The notes beneath the pieces are model-generated. The model saw only the letters and a list, made by a program, of their open reading frames with translations, was not told the DNA's origin and searched no databases. Positions 1-12,704 of a stretch of DNA of 64,000 nt are shown one piece after another. The stretch's first letter is position 1, and every line of letters starts with the position of its first letter. Position numbers and translations under genes: made by a program. The stretch comes from Lithospermum erythrorhizon (Eukaryota; Streptophyta; Magnoliopsida; Boraginales; Boraginaceae), in the NCBI GenBank assembly GCA_019722365.1, contig JADFUC010001803.1:16269-80268 (forward strand), in the 5' to 3' direction.

Positions 1-1289
1 TTGTTAGGTTTGTTTGCTTGCTGTGTATTTCTTTCAACTTTTGCAATTTCCGTTATATATCTGATGGTTATTTCTTATCAGGCTTGTCAGTTCAACTTAT
101 TCAAAGAAGCTAATGCATTTATGGTTGTGTACTTGTTTTGAATTTTGGAAACTTTGGTTGGGTACCTTATTTGTTACATGGAGATGTGTTTATTGTGTCA
201 TGAAATATGCATTTATGAGTATGATTGATCGTGTCGGGGATTACCATATGAATAGTAGTAGTAATTTAAAAACAATTACAAAATTCGTAATATAGAATGT
301 GGCTTAATTTCTACATTTCTATGGTATCCTATGGCTTGGAGAGTGTATTTGTCTAGTGTAAAGTATTGTACTTTAATATTGTGTGAGCACTGAGCAGTAT
401 GTGTCGCTTGTTTCTGAAGTTGGTGGTGGCTTCTTGATGTATTGAACTCTCTGAAGTTTGAGTTTTGACTTATCTCCAGTCTGTTGCAGTGTACTCAATA
501 GATAAATTTAGTTAGCCTTCAGTTCTTCACCTAATGGAAAATGAATCTGCCAGTTGTGGCTCTAATAAATTGAACTTCATTTAATGGCCTTTTTTCAGTG
601 AAAGCTATTTTCTAGAAATGAATTTACATGATTATGACAGCCTTGCAGCTATAAGTTACTATTATGGGTGTATTATTATTATGGGCTTACTTTGTTGTAT
701 TAGTATTATTAGCGCACTGGGTTTGCACGGGACATAATGCAGAATTCGTTAATAACAGTTGGGAGCTTATCATGTTTTGTCCATGGTCATACAGGCGTAT
801 CTGTCGTAAAGAGCAAAATTTGGTTGTATAGGTTATTCTTAATTCCTAGTAACTAAAAACTTGTGCTCTTTGGCTATGGAGCTGAGCAAGTTTGAACTTT
901 GAGCTAGCCAAGAGTAATATGTGAAAAGTGTATCTAGAGACCCATGAGTCATATGTGAAAACTATCTTAATTTTTTGCCTCCTCACTCTATAACTTTTAC
1001 CACACTTTGATACTCTATAATTGACCACCCACTGATTGAGATATTACTTCTTCCTCCTGGAATTCTAATATTTCGTTTTTGGTCGTCCAACCTTATCTGC
1101 ATACTCTTTATCTTATTTGCCAATACCGCTTTACCATCAAATCTTTTTTTTGGTGATTTTGGAAGCATAATCAGTTGCAAGAGCATATCATGCTTATCTT
1201 GCCATTCCAGATTTTGTTAAGATATCAGTTATGTTAGCCCTTTAATTTCCTAGCTACAATAGGAAGTAAACATCCATTCAACTTTTCAG
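1..1289 (+). other. Intron of the CENH3 gene (5' exons outside window)
   Basis: AT-rich DNA with a T-rich tract leading to a consensus acceptor (cttttcag) at 1282-1289, just before the first recognisable CENH3 exon. I looked for the upstream histone-fold exon (alpha-N helix) and for the N-terminal tail and did not find them here, so this intron probably starts left of the window. No other coding signal seen. Confidence 0.6.
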
Positions 1290-3081
1290 GTGAAGGAAAT
1301 TAGCAACTTTTATGCACCAAACATCAATCGATGGCAAGCTGAAGCTCTGGTGGCACTTCAGGAGGTATTTAAGTATCTAAAATTCATAATATGGTTCAGA
1401 TGAATTGTATGTTCATACTATCATGATTTTCGACCCTGTCCCTGATTTTGGGAAAACCCTATTGTTGGTGCTTGTGTTTATTGTTGGTGGGGTTAAGGAA
1501 TTCAGTAGACTGAAGTGCTTATGCACTAGTTTAGCCACTTTCATTAGTTCTTTTCTAGTAGATATGAGATACTGTTTCACACATACATACATCATGCATC
1601 GATACTCTAGAAGAAGACTCTCGCGGTCTTACTTTAACGGGATAAGGTTGTTTAAATTGACCCAACGTAGGTGTTAAGGTATCTAACACTACTTACATAT
1701 TAGGTAGGTTGTTTCTGAATTGACCCAACATGAGTGTTAAGACTATCTACTACTTCGTATTAGGTAATAAAAATGGTATTTAATTATTCGAATTATATCC
1801 AAGAGCCAGATAATATAAAATTTTGTACTCATAGGACATGGAAACTATACTGTTTCGCACCAACTGTTTAAAAAAAATTTAATTTGCCTTTCAAATTTTC
1901 TTTTAGCAATAATTTTTTCCTAAGTAGAGCCATATTTCAACTGCTAAGCTAAGGTATCTTTTGTCATGGCACATTGCGAGGAGCTCTACCTGGTGAATTT
2001 TCAAATGTCAACAGAATGAACCCTTAGCAATAAAGTTTTCTAAGCATAGGCACTGCTAAGTTAGGAGCTTGTTTGCCATTGCTTACTAATAGTAAGGAGC
2101 AACCTGAACAGTTTTCAAATGTCAACATGGAATTGCTGGTTTTGTAATTATTTTTTATTGTCCTCCCACTTACTGAGCATTCAGTATCATGATATTTGGC
2201 TTACGATATATCATTTTGAGATATATGCTAAGAGTCTGCGTACTTGAAATCTTCACTATCATGTCCACACTATCTACCTTGCTGAAAATGAGAAAAGTTA
2301 AAGAGTTATTAATACCAGTAGAATGAAAATTATACCTTTCTAATAATCCGTGAGACCCGAATGACTTCTAAGGAGAGTATCAAAGATGTCAGGTTTAGCA
2401 TTCTGAAGAGTTCTCAGGTTTCGAGAATTTCTCGGACAGTTGGACCTAAAGTTTTTTGTCTCTATTGCAGGCAGCAGAGGATTATCTAGTTGCTTTGTTT
2501 AATGAATCCATGCTATGTGCAATTCATGCAAAGAGAGTCACACTGAGTAAGTTTCTCCATGGCCCTGTATATATTCTCCTTTTTTAGTTTCTTTTACCGA
2601 GATATGCTTTCCAAGTGTAGATTGTGTATTATTTAGATGAATCTGGTTTGTTCCATTCATGTGCATGGTTTGTGATTTCTTGTGTCATTGATACATTGAA
2701 ACTGATTTTGCATCTTAATTGACGTATTCGAAAGTTTGATCACTATAGTTGTCTCCATCTTCCAAATCTAAAAAAAAAAAGGGTGGATGCTAATGTAAGG
2801 GCATATCTTGCAGTACTTTGCACATCAACAACACCTATTTTAAAAAAAAATTAGTCTCTACTTTCCATGTTGACATCTCAATAGAAGGCCGGCCTCTCAA
2901 CAGGTTATGGGGGGTTTCCCCTACAATGCATAATCCAAACTTTCTTCATGCTTACCATTTATATGGCATACATAACATAATGGCTTAAGTTCGGTCCTTT
3001 TTTTCTTTTGGTTTGCATTAATCAGTGAGAAAAGACTTCGAGCTTGCAAGGCGGCTTGGAGGGAAAGGGCGAGTTTGGTGA
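1290..3081 (+). CDS. CENH3: Centromeric histone H3 (CENH3/CENP-A), last three exons, 5' partial
   Basis: CENH3 replaces histone H3 in centromeric nucleosomes and marks the site of kinetochore assembly. Three exons join in frame: 1290-1364 (25 codons), 2471-2546 and 3026-3081, with stop TGA at 3079-3081, giving 68 C-terminal residues. The first exon reads VKEISNFYAPNINRWQAEAL. Its loop 1 (NFYAPNINRW) is longer than the canonical H3 loop. The next exon holds helix 2 and early helix 3 (AAEDYLVALF, CAIHAKRVTL). The last reads RKDFELARRLGGKGRVW. The GGKGxxW end replaces the RGERA end of ordinary H3, and Met-Arg stands where H3 has Met-Pro. The methionine codon at the second junction is split A/TG. 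Introns of 1106 and 479 nt have GT-AG borders. The N-terminal tail and helix N are missing because they lie left of the window. Canonical H3 or H3.3 is excluded by loop 1 and the C-terminus. Confidence 0.93.
1646..1766 (+). repeat. Tandem duplication, two units of about 61 bp, in a CENH3 intron
   Basis: Units at 1646-1706 and 1707-1766 share ggttgttt, attgacccaac, tgttaag and a shared end attaggta. They differ at scattered bases and small indels, so the duplication is not recent. It lies in the intron after the loop-1 exon. Confidence 0.75.
1903..2132 (+). repeat. Diverged tandem duplication, period about 121 bp, in a CENH3 intron
   Basis: Both units (start about 1903 and 2024) begin ttagcaata, carry ctgctaag with a taagg/taggag continuation, and end in ttttcaaatgtcaaca. 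The middles are diverged. It lies in the same intron as the 61-bp duplication. Confidence 0.6.
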
Positions 3082-3516
3082 TAGATTTGCACGATTTCTT
3101 CATCCAAAATTGTATTGCTCTTTAAAGTTACAGCCAGAAGAGAAAGCGACGATGCAATTGAATGTGGGATAAGTACTTCTTCAATTGATTATAGATGGAT
3201 AAAGCCCGGGATCTTATAAACTATCTCATATACTTTTGACATATTCAATGTGGGTTGGGTATTCCTTCAATATTCACATGTGTAGGTCTTTTGCATTAGC
3301 CTGTGTTGGTCTTTTTGCTAAGTTAGTAATCTTGTATCTTATCCTTCAATGGTATATACCAAATTGTTTGATACATAGTAATTGACCATGTAAGTGAGTT
3401 CCAAATTAGGCCCTCAATGGTATATACCAAATTGTTTGATACAATAGTAATATACCAAATTTATGTGCAGATATCAAATTGTTTAAAAAGGTGTATTTTA
3501 AGAAATATGTTGTATA
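3082..3516 (+). other. 3' untranslated and flanking DNA of CENH3 with a 29-bp direct repeat
   Basis: No reading frame follows the CENH3 stop. A perfect repeat beginning caatggtatataccaaattg occurs at 3347-3375 and 3415-3443, 68 bp apart, and the following bases (tagtaat) are also shared. The transcript end cannot be placed with confidence. The last five bases (gtata, 3512-3516) are the left target-site duplication of the next element. Confidence 0.5.
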
Positions 3517-3786
3517 TGTTATGAATATAACTAAGAACAATATAAATAGACAGAGAGAATAATAAACAAGGAGGAGAATATCTTTTATTATTTGTATAAA
3601 TCATTATAGAATCTGATATAATTCACTGTTATAAGAACTTTGAGATATAATAATAAGGTAATTAAGTAATTTGGTAAATAAGTAGATCCCAGTTGTTTCT
3701 TTGCTCGAGTTGTTCAGATTTCTTGCAGTAAAAGCAAGGCGAAGCAGTTGACAAGACATCTATCATATATATTCTTTCGCTTAACA
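3517..3786 (-). repeat. Left LTR of the short non-coding element
   Basis: About 270 bp, starting TGTTATGAATATAACTA directly after gtata and ending cttaaca. It aligns along its length with 7473-7733, including agaatatcttttatt and tagttgacaa-like segments, with scattered differences. Confidence 0.8.
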
Positions 3787-4814
3787 CTCCTCTTTGGGAT
3801 GTCTAGTAATTAATAAGAATATGTCACCGTTAAAACCTTACTAGGAAAAATCGGTCACGGGGATAAAAAGTCGATTGAAGAAAAGTCGTGTCTTAATATA
3901 CGCTATTTGCCTCATTAAAACCTTATCGGGAAAATCCATTTGGGACAAAACCTTGATTAAGGAAAAAGAATACAACACGTATTAACTCCCGCCAAACCAC
4001 GTCACTTGACATCGTTTAGTGGACATAGTCTTTATACTTTTGGATAAACTTCGAATGTTGAGTTAGGAAGTGATTTAGTAAAATATATACGTCGATTATC
4101 ACAAGATTGCATTTGTTGAAAATCGATTTAAGTCATTTAGAAGATCATGGATAAGGAAGAACATCAATATATATTGTTCTATCTCATTTGACATGTCGGG
4201 TTTTTAAGCGTATGATACATGTACAATTATTATCATAAAGATCAATCGGGACCAACTTTTATATGATAAATGGCAGATTGACATAAGATCTATTTGGATC
4301 GTATTCCCTTACCAAATACGTTCCTGAAATTTAACTTTGCGTTTCAAGATTTAAGTAGTTTATCTTTTAACCAACTTTGGTTAAATAGCCACTAGAAAAA
4401 CCGTGTAAGACAAAAACCTAGTGAGATAAAATATTATATTCTCTTTAGATATACTTGAATTAATTGTCTAATAATTAAAAACCTTACCAAGACTCGATTG
4501 GGGAAAAAACTCAATGAAGGAAAAAAAAGAGTACAATGCATATATTTCCTTCTTTGAGATCATCATTATATAATTGTATATCATATCTCCCCACGATGAG
4601 ATCATCGTGCCAGGAGTGTCAAGTAGAATATCCAAATAACGCTACAATTGTTTGTCAATGTGTGCATGATTATGCAATCGCATATCGATTGTATGATATA
4701 TATTAAATTGATACTTCAAGACCAAGTTCATGTCTTACTTGAGACGAATCTTGATTATCTCTTATGAATCTCAGTTAATTGAGATTAAACATTTCTACCA
4801 TGTATCAAATATGA

Positions 4815-5036
4815 TATGGATTTATACTTACATACATAATTGTCATGTATATATCTTTACAAAGCATTTAATTTCAAATCCGATTGTAGACATCTTGTCT
4901 TATAATTGTGAACTCTACAAGAGTACAAATTTATATAATTACATGCCCAATTGGCTTGTATATACCTTTATAAGGTATTTGATTCCAAATCTGATTATAA
5001 ACATCTTGTTTAACAACTGAGAACTCTACAGGAGTT
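4815..5036 (+). repeat. Tandem duplication of about 111 bp inside the LTR element
   Basis: The units share tgtatata, tttacaaagca/tttataaggta, ttcaaatc, catcttgt (4891 and 5002) and gaactctaca (4910 and 5021). A shorter echo (agaactcttctagag) follows near 5082. It is diverged and non-coding. Confidence 0.6.
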
Positions 5037-7472
5037 CTTGTGCTAACTTATTCATGATAATTTATTCAACTTAGAACTCTTCTAGAGTCTCTATAAACTA
5101 TAATCGAATCTTCTATAATATCATGAATATTTAGATAAATGATAATAAGCTATTGTCAGCAAAGAAAGATATAAAATCTATTTCAACTTACACTAAATAA
5201 TTCAAATGTCTCATACCATGTAATAAGTAAACAAATATATCATACAATCACATAAAACATAATATAAATTCAGAGCTAAACATGTATCATATACTATCGA
5301 TAGACTTGAATATACATGCGATGCTGAATAAAATGATCATGCAAATAAATTTCTAATAATGCAGTTCGAACTTGCAATCCATCTTCCGGATGATTTTAAA
5401 TATTCAAATATTTCTTATATTAACTTAGCGAGTTAAATTCCGGGAGCATATAGATATGTGCCGTGCGTCATAAATCCTTCTCTGTGTTTTCATGTATCGT
5501 ATTTAATTTGCATGCTATATTATAAGTCAACGCTCCAAATCGAAGGTTATGTTTGCTACCAAGCATATATAATTTGATACCCTTCATCACAAAAGTGTAT
5601 GTGATACTTTATAATTGATTAGTGCTTTCAGTACAAATCTTTTGTGATAAATCTTATTTCGATTATTTTTATATATCCAATATATACTATAGTAATTATC
5701 ATATTTGATTTAGACTTAGAATTTAAATTTCTCACTTCTACTTAGAATAATATGGTGCATCACCAGATACATATTTTTTTGAGGCACCGATCTGTTATCT
5801 TCTGACGTTCAATCAATTTTTCTGTTTTGCCTGTGTGTAATAACACTCGCTTCTTGTGTTATTAGATAAAATATTTTTTATCTTTTAGAATGGTATGAGT
5901 TGTTGCACTATCTGCAAGACATATTTATCCTTTATCCATGTTGTTGGTGGCAATCCTATTGGAAGTGAAAATCATATGGTGTAAGTTTTCGGGAAAGATA
6001 GGTGTTCCACAGGCTACCTTAAATACCAAATTTTTCCCTTGAGAACTAGCCTAGACATGTATAATGCAATACCAACTATGGTTAGGAATTCATTATTCCT
6101 TCAATAAATGTTGGCTCTTCAGACATTCAATTAATTTTTTACCTTTGCCCCTCGTATGCCTCGCTTTTCGAGGGCAATTGCATTAGTATGGTATGGGCAC
6201 ATAATAAATTATATGTAATGAGTAATTAATAAAATTCTATCCATTTAATTGAATAAATTCTTCAAATTATATATGAGTCTTGGTCTCATTGGAGTGAACT
6301 TCGTACGGTTCGTATTATTTTCAAAATAATGAGGAAAATGATAGAATTTTTTTTGAAATATTCAAAAGTCCTTAATTTAGATGGATGTCAATTCGAAGCC
6401 CTTAATCTTTTGAACTAATCTTCTGGACTTATAATAACCAAAATATTATTTGCATTAGATACATAACCAAGTGATATAGTAAGATGATACATCACAAGTA
6501 TCTTTTTGGTATTTGTAATCTCACTGACACTTTTAAAATCTTGTAACCTCAAATGCATCAAGTCATAGCTAGCTTTTAGGAGAATAACCGTCTTCAGGTG
6601 GTCATACCTCTCATATATATATATATATATTTTAAAAGGTCAAGGATCTTTTACGATGAGATATCCTATTCATTATCAAGTTTAGATCCCCGATATGCTA
6701 TTCACAGTTTATGAACTAGTCTTCTGGACTCAAAATACATCATTGATAAATCATGTATTATATATATTGTGAATTCATCATAAATATATCAAATTAATCA
6801 TGAATAAATCTTCGAGATTCAGTTATTTGATAATTATCTTTTTGACCTCATAAACATATAAATCTAATAATTAACATATCACATTATATGTATAAAATTG
6901 AAAGCCATCCGAATGATGGTCAGTCCCGATGTTCCCGACGGTGTATTGCCATATTTATTAATAAATCATTATTTAAAACCAAGCCAAAATAATTTATTTT
7001 ATAAGAGAATAAATCATCAAGGATAAGCATACAATAAAAACTCTTGTCACTAATCCTCATAATTTAAGTACAAATAATTTGGATGCTTAAATACAAATAA
7101 AATAAACGTACATATTACAGACATCTAAATAGTAAATTCCATATAATATGCGAATAATATATAAATAATTCATATAATGATAAAAACAGTTAATATATCG
7201 ATTCCGTAAATCTTCAGGATTAAGGTATTTGAAAAAATGCCTTCCCGATTATATAGGTCCAATGATTAACAAATCATCCTAATTATTGAACAATAAAATT
7301 TAAATATATTGAAAATGAAGTATTACCTCAATTGGAGAAACTTGGATATACAAAGAAATAGAAGGCATCTCGGCAAAGATTTTGCCTTAAGCTTTTAGGC
7401 GTTCAACCGATGAATAATTATGTTGTATAACTCAACTTTGAGTTAAGAGAATCTATTCATCTTGCGATAACG

Positions 7473-7733
7473 TGTTATGAATATAACTAGAACAATGTAA
7501 AATAGGCGAGAATAATAAACAAGGAGAAGAATATCTTTTATTGCTTTTATAAATCGTATATAATACAATATAATGAGTTGTCTATTTATAGGCTTCCAAG
7601 ATACAATAATAAAGTAACTAAGTAACTTGATAAATAAGTAGCCTAGTTGCTTGCTTATCAAATTATTCCATTTCTTGGTAAACAAGACGACTTAGTTGAC
7701 AACACATTCATCATATATATTATTTCCATAACA
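7473..7733 (-). repeat. Right LTR of the short non-coding element
   Basis: 261 bp, beginning tgttatgaatataac and ending ccataaca, followed by the gtata target-site copy at 7734-7738. It differs from the left LTR by many substitutions and small indels, so the insertion is old. Confidence 0.8.
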
Positions 7734-7814
7734 GTATATGAGTAAATAAATATTTTTGCATCCACTTTTTCTTTTTACTTGGATTTGGATGGATACAAGT
7801 ATACAACTAACAGT

Positions 7815-8667
7815 ATCAACCTTTTGCTTAGGAAGTTCGTTGAACACAGAAGAATAACAGAGAACTTTGGCTAGAAAATCAAAGAAGCTAAACATAAACC
7901 AATTTCTTTAAACCAGATTTGCTCCCTACCCGTATGTGCTTAGGACTTTTAGAGAGCAACTGATTCCCAGGATACAATGGTTAGAACCGACACTGCCTTA
8001 GAAGCACTCTAAAGCGGTGTTCGGCCAATTAGAGGAAGCGAGTATCGCAAAGAAAATTGTTTGTTTGTGTTTGTAGAGAGCTTTAGTTGCTTTTGCTGAT
8101 GATTCAAGGGATGAAGTTGATTTCACTTAAATGAAGAGTAGAAGGGGTGGTGATCGGTGCTCTTTACTCCAGCACTTCAATAGCCACTTAACTTTCTACT
8201 TTGGTAGTTAGAAGGTATTAACATTTCTTGAATAGAGAGTAGAAGGGGTGAAAATTGATCGGTGCATCCTTGACCTTGATAGCCCTTTAACTTTCTGCGG
8301 TAGTTAATGGTATACTTGACCCAGATACAACTTAATTCCAAAGCAGAGGAAGAAAACCAAAGTCTCCAACTTTTGGGGTGCAAAATATAATTAGCATATA
8401 ATAGAGGTCTGTCCCAATGGCTTCGAGTTCAAGGAAGACCTCCAGAAGACCCCCAGCTCAGGACTAATGTTATATATTACATCCGGCATAGAGTTTTACA
8501 CTAGGACTTGCACTCTCATGCACTACATTAGGCTTTAATTATTCTCATGAAGACACATTTACTCATGGTAAAATGACCTTGACTATATAAAGTGGGCCAT
8601 GTTCCACTCCCCTCTTCCCAATATGACCACGTTTAAACACTAGAATTTTGCATTCATTTTCCAACCA
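7815..8667 (-). repeat. 3' LTR of the minus-strand copia element
   Basis: It matches 13045-13786 over long stretches such as gattcccaggatacaatggtt, agtctccaactt and aatgttatatattacatcc. It is longer than its partner because a block containing agagtagaaggggtg and gatcggtgc is present twice. The start is uncertain by some tens of bases. Confidence 0.75.
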
Positions 8668-9326
8668 AATCCCCACATGAATCAAAATTAAAGAAAAGTT
8701 TTGACACATTTTGTTTTAGTTTGGTGATAACCTCTGACGACGACAACACATAGGATAGAGTGGTATAGGCTGAGACCCTTAGAACCTTCCATTGTAATGC
8801 AAGTATCTTATGTAAACCAAAGCTTTGGTAGGTCTGACCCTTAGACATTCTTTCTTGGAGTACAGCGACATACTACACACATGTATTGACCCGATACTGC
8901 TTACCGGTTCATGGAGTGTGTCGGTTGGCCATGAGCGCTTTGCACAGTTACGTGAGATTTCTCATCATACTCCTCGTTTTCGTCTAAGCGGCCTCTACTT
9001 TGCTTCGCATAGAGTGACTTCTCTATCATATAGAGTAACCCGCGATACTCTTCCACGTGATCCTTTGATCCTTCCAAGAGAGTCATTAAGAGCAAAACTC
9101 ATCATATTCCTACGGGTATCACTGTACTCATCCGAGGACTGGGTGAAGGGTTAAAACCCCCCACAGTGATTTAACTATGATTCTGATTAGGTTGTCCCAT
9201 TGAAACTAGTTCTAGTATCTCGATTGACTAGGTTGGGTTTTCCTTCATAACCATATTATCGATGGGCTTGATCCCATTCCTTTTGATGATTTTCTCGACT
9301 AATAGTTCTCTATTTAAAACATTTGG

Positions 9327-12300
9327 TTAAGCGGATCCAGCGATGTTATCCTTTGATCTTATGTAATCGATAGTGATAACTCCAGTTGAAATTAATTGCC
9401 TATGAATATTATCTCGTCGTATGTGTCGTGATTTACCATTATACATATATGACTTTGTGCGAATGGCATAACCGTTACGCTCTTGCTTGGCGTTGTCCAA
9501 TGCTATAAATTCCGATTCCATAGTGGATAAAAGCGATTACGGTTGCTTTGAGGACTTCAGAGGCGGTTGCACCCCTAAAGTGAAGACATATCCACTTGTT
9601 GATTTCGAATCTTTCATATCGGATATCGGTGGCATGACTTTATCGCCGAGAGACGGCCGGATATCTTGTATAATGCAGCCCATAATCTCTAGTATATCTC
9701 AAATATCTAAGTACTCGTATTATGGCTTTCCAATGATCACGACTAGGATTACTAGTATATCTACTCAACTTGCTCAGAGTGAGCAATATCGAAGACAGTC
9801 TGACTCGTTAGATACGTGAGACTACACTTATTATTTGAAATACTCGGTTGGCGACACACTTTCTCCTTTATTCCTTGTTAGGTCTTGACTTATGTCTATC
9901 GGAGTTTTTGACATTTCTTCATCACCCCCTTTCTTGAACACAGCAGTATCGTGTCAACATAGTGAGTGCAGCTCGAGACTATTCCTTGATTAACAAAGCT
10001 GATTTTACCCCCAATGGCGTTAGCATGTCCCGTATGTTTCATGTCAAATTTATTATTCAACATGTCTTTAGTATATTGTATCATTTGTGATTACTCCCAA
10101 TAATGAGCATGTCTTCATCAACATAGAGGCATAATATGACATATCCATCTCTTGTAGTCTTCACGTAGACACACTTATCAGCTCATTTATTTTTAAAGCC
10201 ATTCGACAACACGGTTTATCAAATTTCATTACCGTTGCTTTGGTGCCTTGTTTAAGCCATACAGGATTTTTACAACTCTATATACTTTAGCTTCCTTTCA
10301 CAGAACTTTAAATCCTTCGGGTTGTTCCATATAGATTTCTTCATCCTAAATCTCCATTTAGAAATCTTAGTTTGACATCCGTCGGGTGTACCTCAAATTG
10401 CGCAAAACTAATTGTCGATATCCTGCGTATGGATGTAATTAAATATTGTTAGTAGTATCAAAATAGTCTAGTCCCTCGCTTTTATCGATTACCACGGATG
10501 ACTAGCCTACGCTGTACTTGCTCCAATTGTTCCATCGGTCTTCATCTTCTTCTTAAAGATCCATTTTGACTTAAGAGGCTTGCACCCAGGCGGAAGATCC
10601 ACTAATTCCAAGTGTGATTTTGAAGAATTGAATCAATCTCACTTTGAATTGCCTCTTTCCATAAAGGGCCTTCTGTTGAAGATACTACTTCATGGTAAGT
10701 TCGAGTTCCTTTGTACCGTATAAATTAAATAAAATTAAGAACGAAGGACTATCCCTCTTGCCACTTTTACTTCGTCGGGTTCAAACTCAGGTTTCCTCGC
10801 TTGGACTATCTTCATTTATAGTCTCTTAAGACTCTATCAACATTATCATCTTCTTTGAATTCAAATTCTAGAGTACTCAGAAGAAGGCTTGCTTAGCCTT
10901 TCTACGATCTGAAAAGGAAAAACATTCTCGAAAAATGTTGCATTTCTAGACTCAAGTATGATGTTTTGTGCACTCTTGGATTTTTCGATTTATGCACTAG
11001 GAACCTATATGCACTATTATTGTGTGCATACCCAATGAAGATCGAGTCTACTGTCTTAGGTCTATACTAAAACTAGCTTGGTAATGGAGCCATGACCTTA
11101 GCAAGACAACCCTAAACCCTCAAATGATTATAGGTCGGGTTTAAAACCTCTAAATAATAATTCATAGAATCTCGTCTTTCATGTTTCTGAGGTACTCTAT
11201 TCAACAAGTAATTATTTGATAAATTGCTTCCCCAGCATTTGGTGGCAATCTGAACTTATCAACGAGAGAATTCATCGTCTTTTAAAGTTCTATTCTTTCT
11301 TTCTTCACCGTTTGATTGCGGAGATGCGGTCTTTGTAACTTCATGTATTGCCATATTTGGGAACACAACCGGCCAAATGGTGCAACATATTCACCACCTC
11401 ACATCAGCATGTCGCGCTTGATTTTTCTTATCAAGTTGATTCTCGACTTCGTCTTTGTAAAGTGAAAACTTTTTTGTATTGCTTCATCTTTTACCTTTCA
11501 AAGGTACACACTGTATTTTGTCTTTGTCATCGACAAATGTTATAAAATAAAGAATTTCCACCTACTGATGGTGTTGAACTATTATCTTAGCATGTTATGA
11601 ATTAGATCTAGAGGTTTGTATTTCTCAAAACGACCTTGAGCAGCGGTCTCATTTTGCTTAGCGATCCGAGATGAGATTCTTGCGGACTTCTAGCACATAC
11701 AACACATGATTGATGCTTCCTTTCGATGTCATCTTGAGCCGCGATGGTACACGCCGCTTCAATTGTAGAAGTCGAAGGAATTTACGTATACATCTTTTCT
11801 ACAGTGGTAAATGGCTTGAAGTTTGTGAAAACTCCTTCGCCCGAGCAGATGTGCCTAGTAGCACCGGTAATAAATCCACCGTTCCCTTGGGTTTGAACTG
11901 GTTCCTTGGCTCATAACACGAGGTTGATGTCGGACGTCACTTGAGTGACTTTATTAACCATATTACAACCGTAAGAGGCTTTCTTCTTCTTAGAGAATGC
12001 AACTTTCATTGTGACTTATGACCCTTCTTGTCACGGTTGAAACATTTCCACTTCAGAATTTCTTCTTAAATTTAGATCCCTCTAGCTTTTGGTTTGTAGT
12101 CTTTACGCCCCTTTGAAGATCTAGATCGAGCCATGCTCCCACAAATTAACATAACTTATGACAAAAGGTTTTGAATTATTCTTTACCTTTCATTTCCTTC
12201 TGTTGTCTTCCTGATCCGGCATTAAGACTACCTCCTTCACGGTCATTTCCTTTCATTTATGTTTGAGGTGGTTTTGATCTTTCGACGGGGGTGGTTTCAA

Positions 12301-12704
12301 TGATAGCGACACTTGAAGCTTTCGCCGCAACGTTCCCTCGGCATGAATTCAATGAAACATTACTTCAAGTTCTTGGACTTACAGGCATCTGTCGATTTCT
12401 AAATTGACCGTGTGAAATCAAGAGAAATTTCCCAACAATGAACTTCTTGACTTTCGACATCTTGAGTTCTGTATTTATACTCTAAAGAAAATCCTTTCTG
12501 GCCGTGTCAAAGAGTGCGATACACTTGGAAACAATCCATTCGCTCAATCCGTTTAGGATATAGTTTCGACATAAATAGTCGAGAGTATTTCCATTGCCTC
12601 GGCGGTAACAACTTAGTTTGATTCCCAGCGAAACACAGGCTTCCTGTAGAGAGAAACATGACAAAGTCAGAGTTGTCAGGTAGAACATCATCTGTTCCCT
12701 CCAC
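9327..12704 (-). pseudogene. Degenerate copia gag-pol polyprotein
   Basis: Read on the minus strand from 12704 down. At 12482-12704 a Gag segment has the motif FYLTTLTLSCF and later LCRNYILNGLS, as in copia UBN2-type Gag. Near 12000-12080 is a Lys-rich patch where the zinc knuckle would be. Near 10400-10690 is the start of reverse transcriptase, with GKRQFKV...IQFF and EGLDYFDT, the latter equivalent to the GxDYxET block. At 9896-10084 is a frame with MIQYTKDMLNNKFDMK. At 9327-9550 is the RNase H end, with MESEFIALDNAKQE and SRHIRRDNIHRQLI. Frames change repeatedly, so the polyprotein is dead. Confidence 0.8.

Larger units (their letters stand above)
3517..7733 (-). mobile_element. Short non-coding LTR retrotransposon with intact ends and 5-bp TSD
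   Basis: Two direct repeats (3517-3786 and 7473-7733) begin TGTTATGAATATAACTA and end TAACA, so they carry TG...CA termini. The element is flanked by gtata on both sides (3512-3516 and 7734-7738), the expected 5-bp target-site duplication. A degenerate initiator-tRNA-Met primer site seems to lie just inside the right LTR on the other strand (7461-7472; only the gata core is clear), which suggests minus orientation. The 3.7-kb interior is AT-rich and has no gag or pol that I can recognise. Near 3830-3990 and 4380-4530 are repeated phrases with ttaaaaccttac and ggacaaaacc. It is best described as a non-autonomous LTR element; its superfamily is unclear. Confidence 0.8.

Noticed and set aside
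1290..3081. Ordinary histone H3 or H3.3 identity
   Set aside because: Loop 1 is longer, Met-Arg replaces Met-Pro, and the C-terminus is GGKGRVW instead of RGERA.
8825..9154. 109-codon plus-strand frame
   Set aside because: Antisense to the 3' end of the minus-strand copia element; no known domain.
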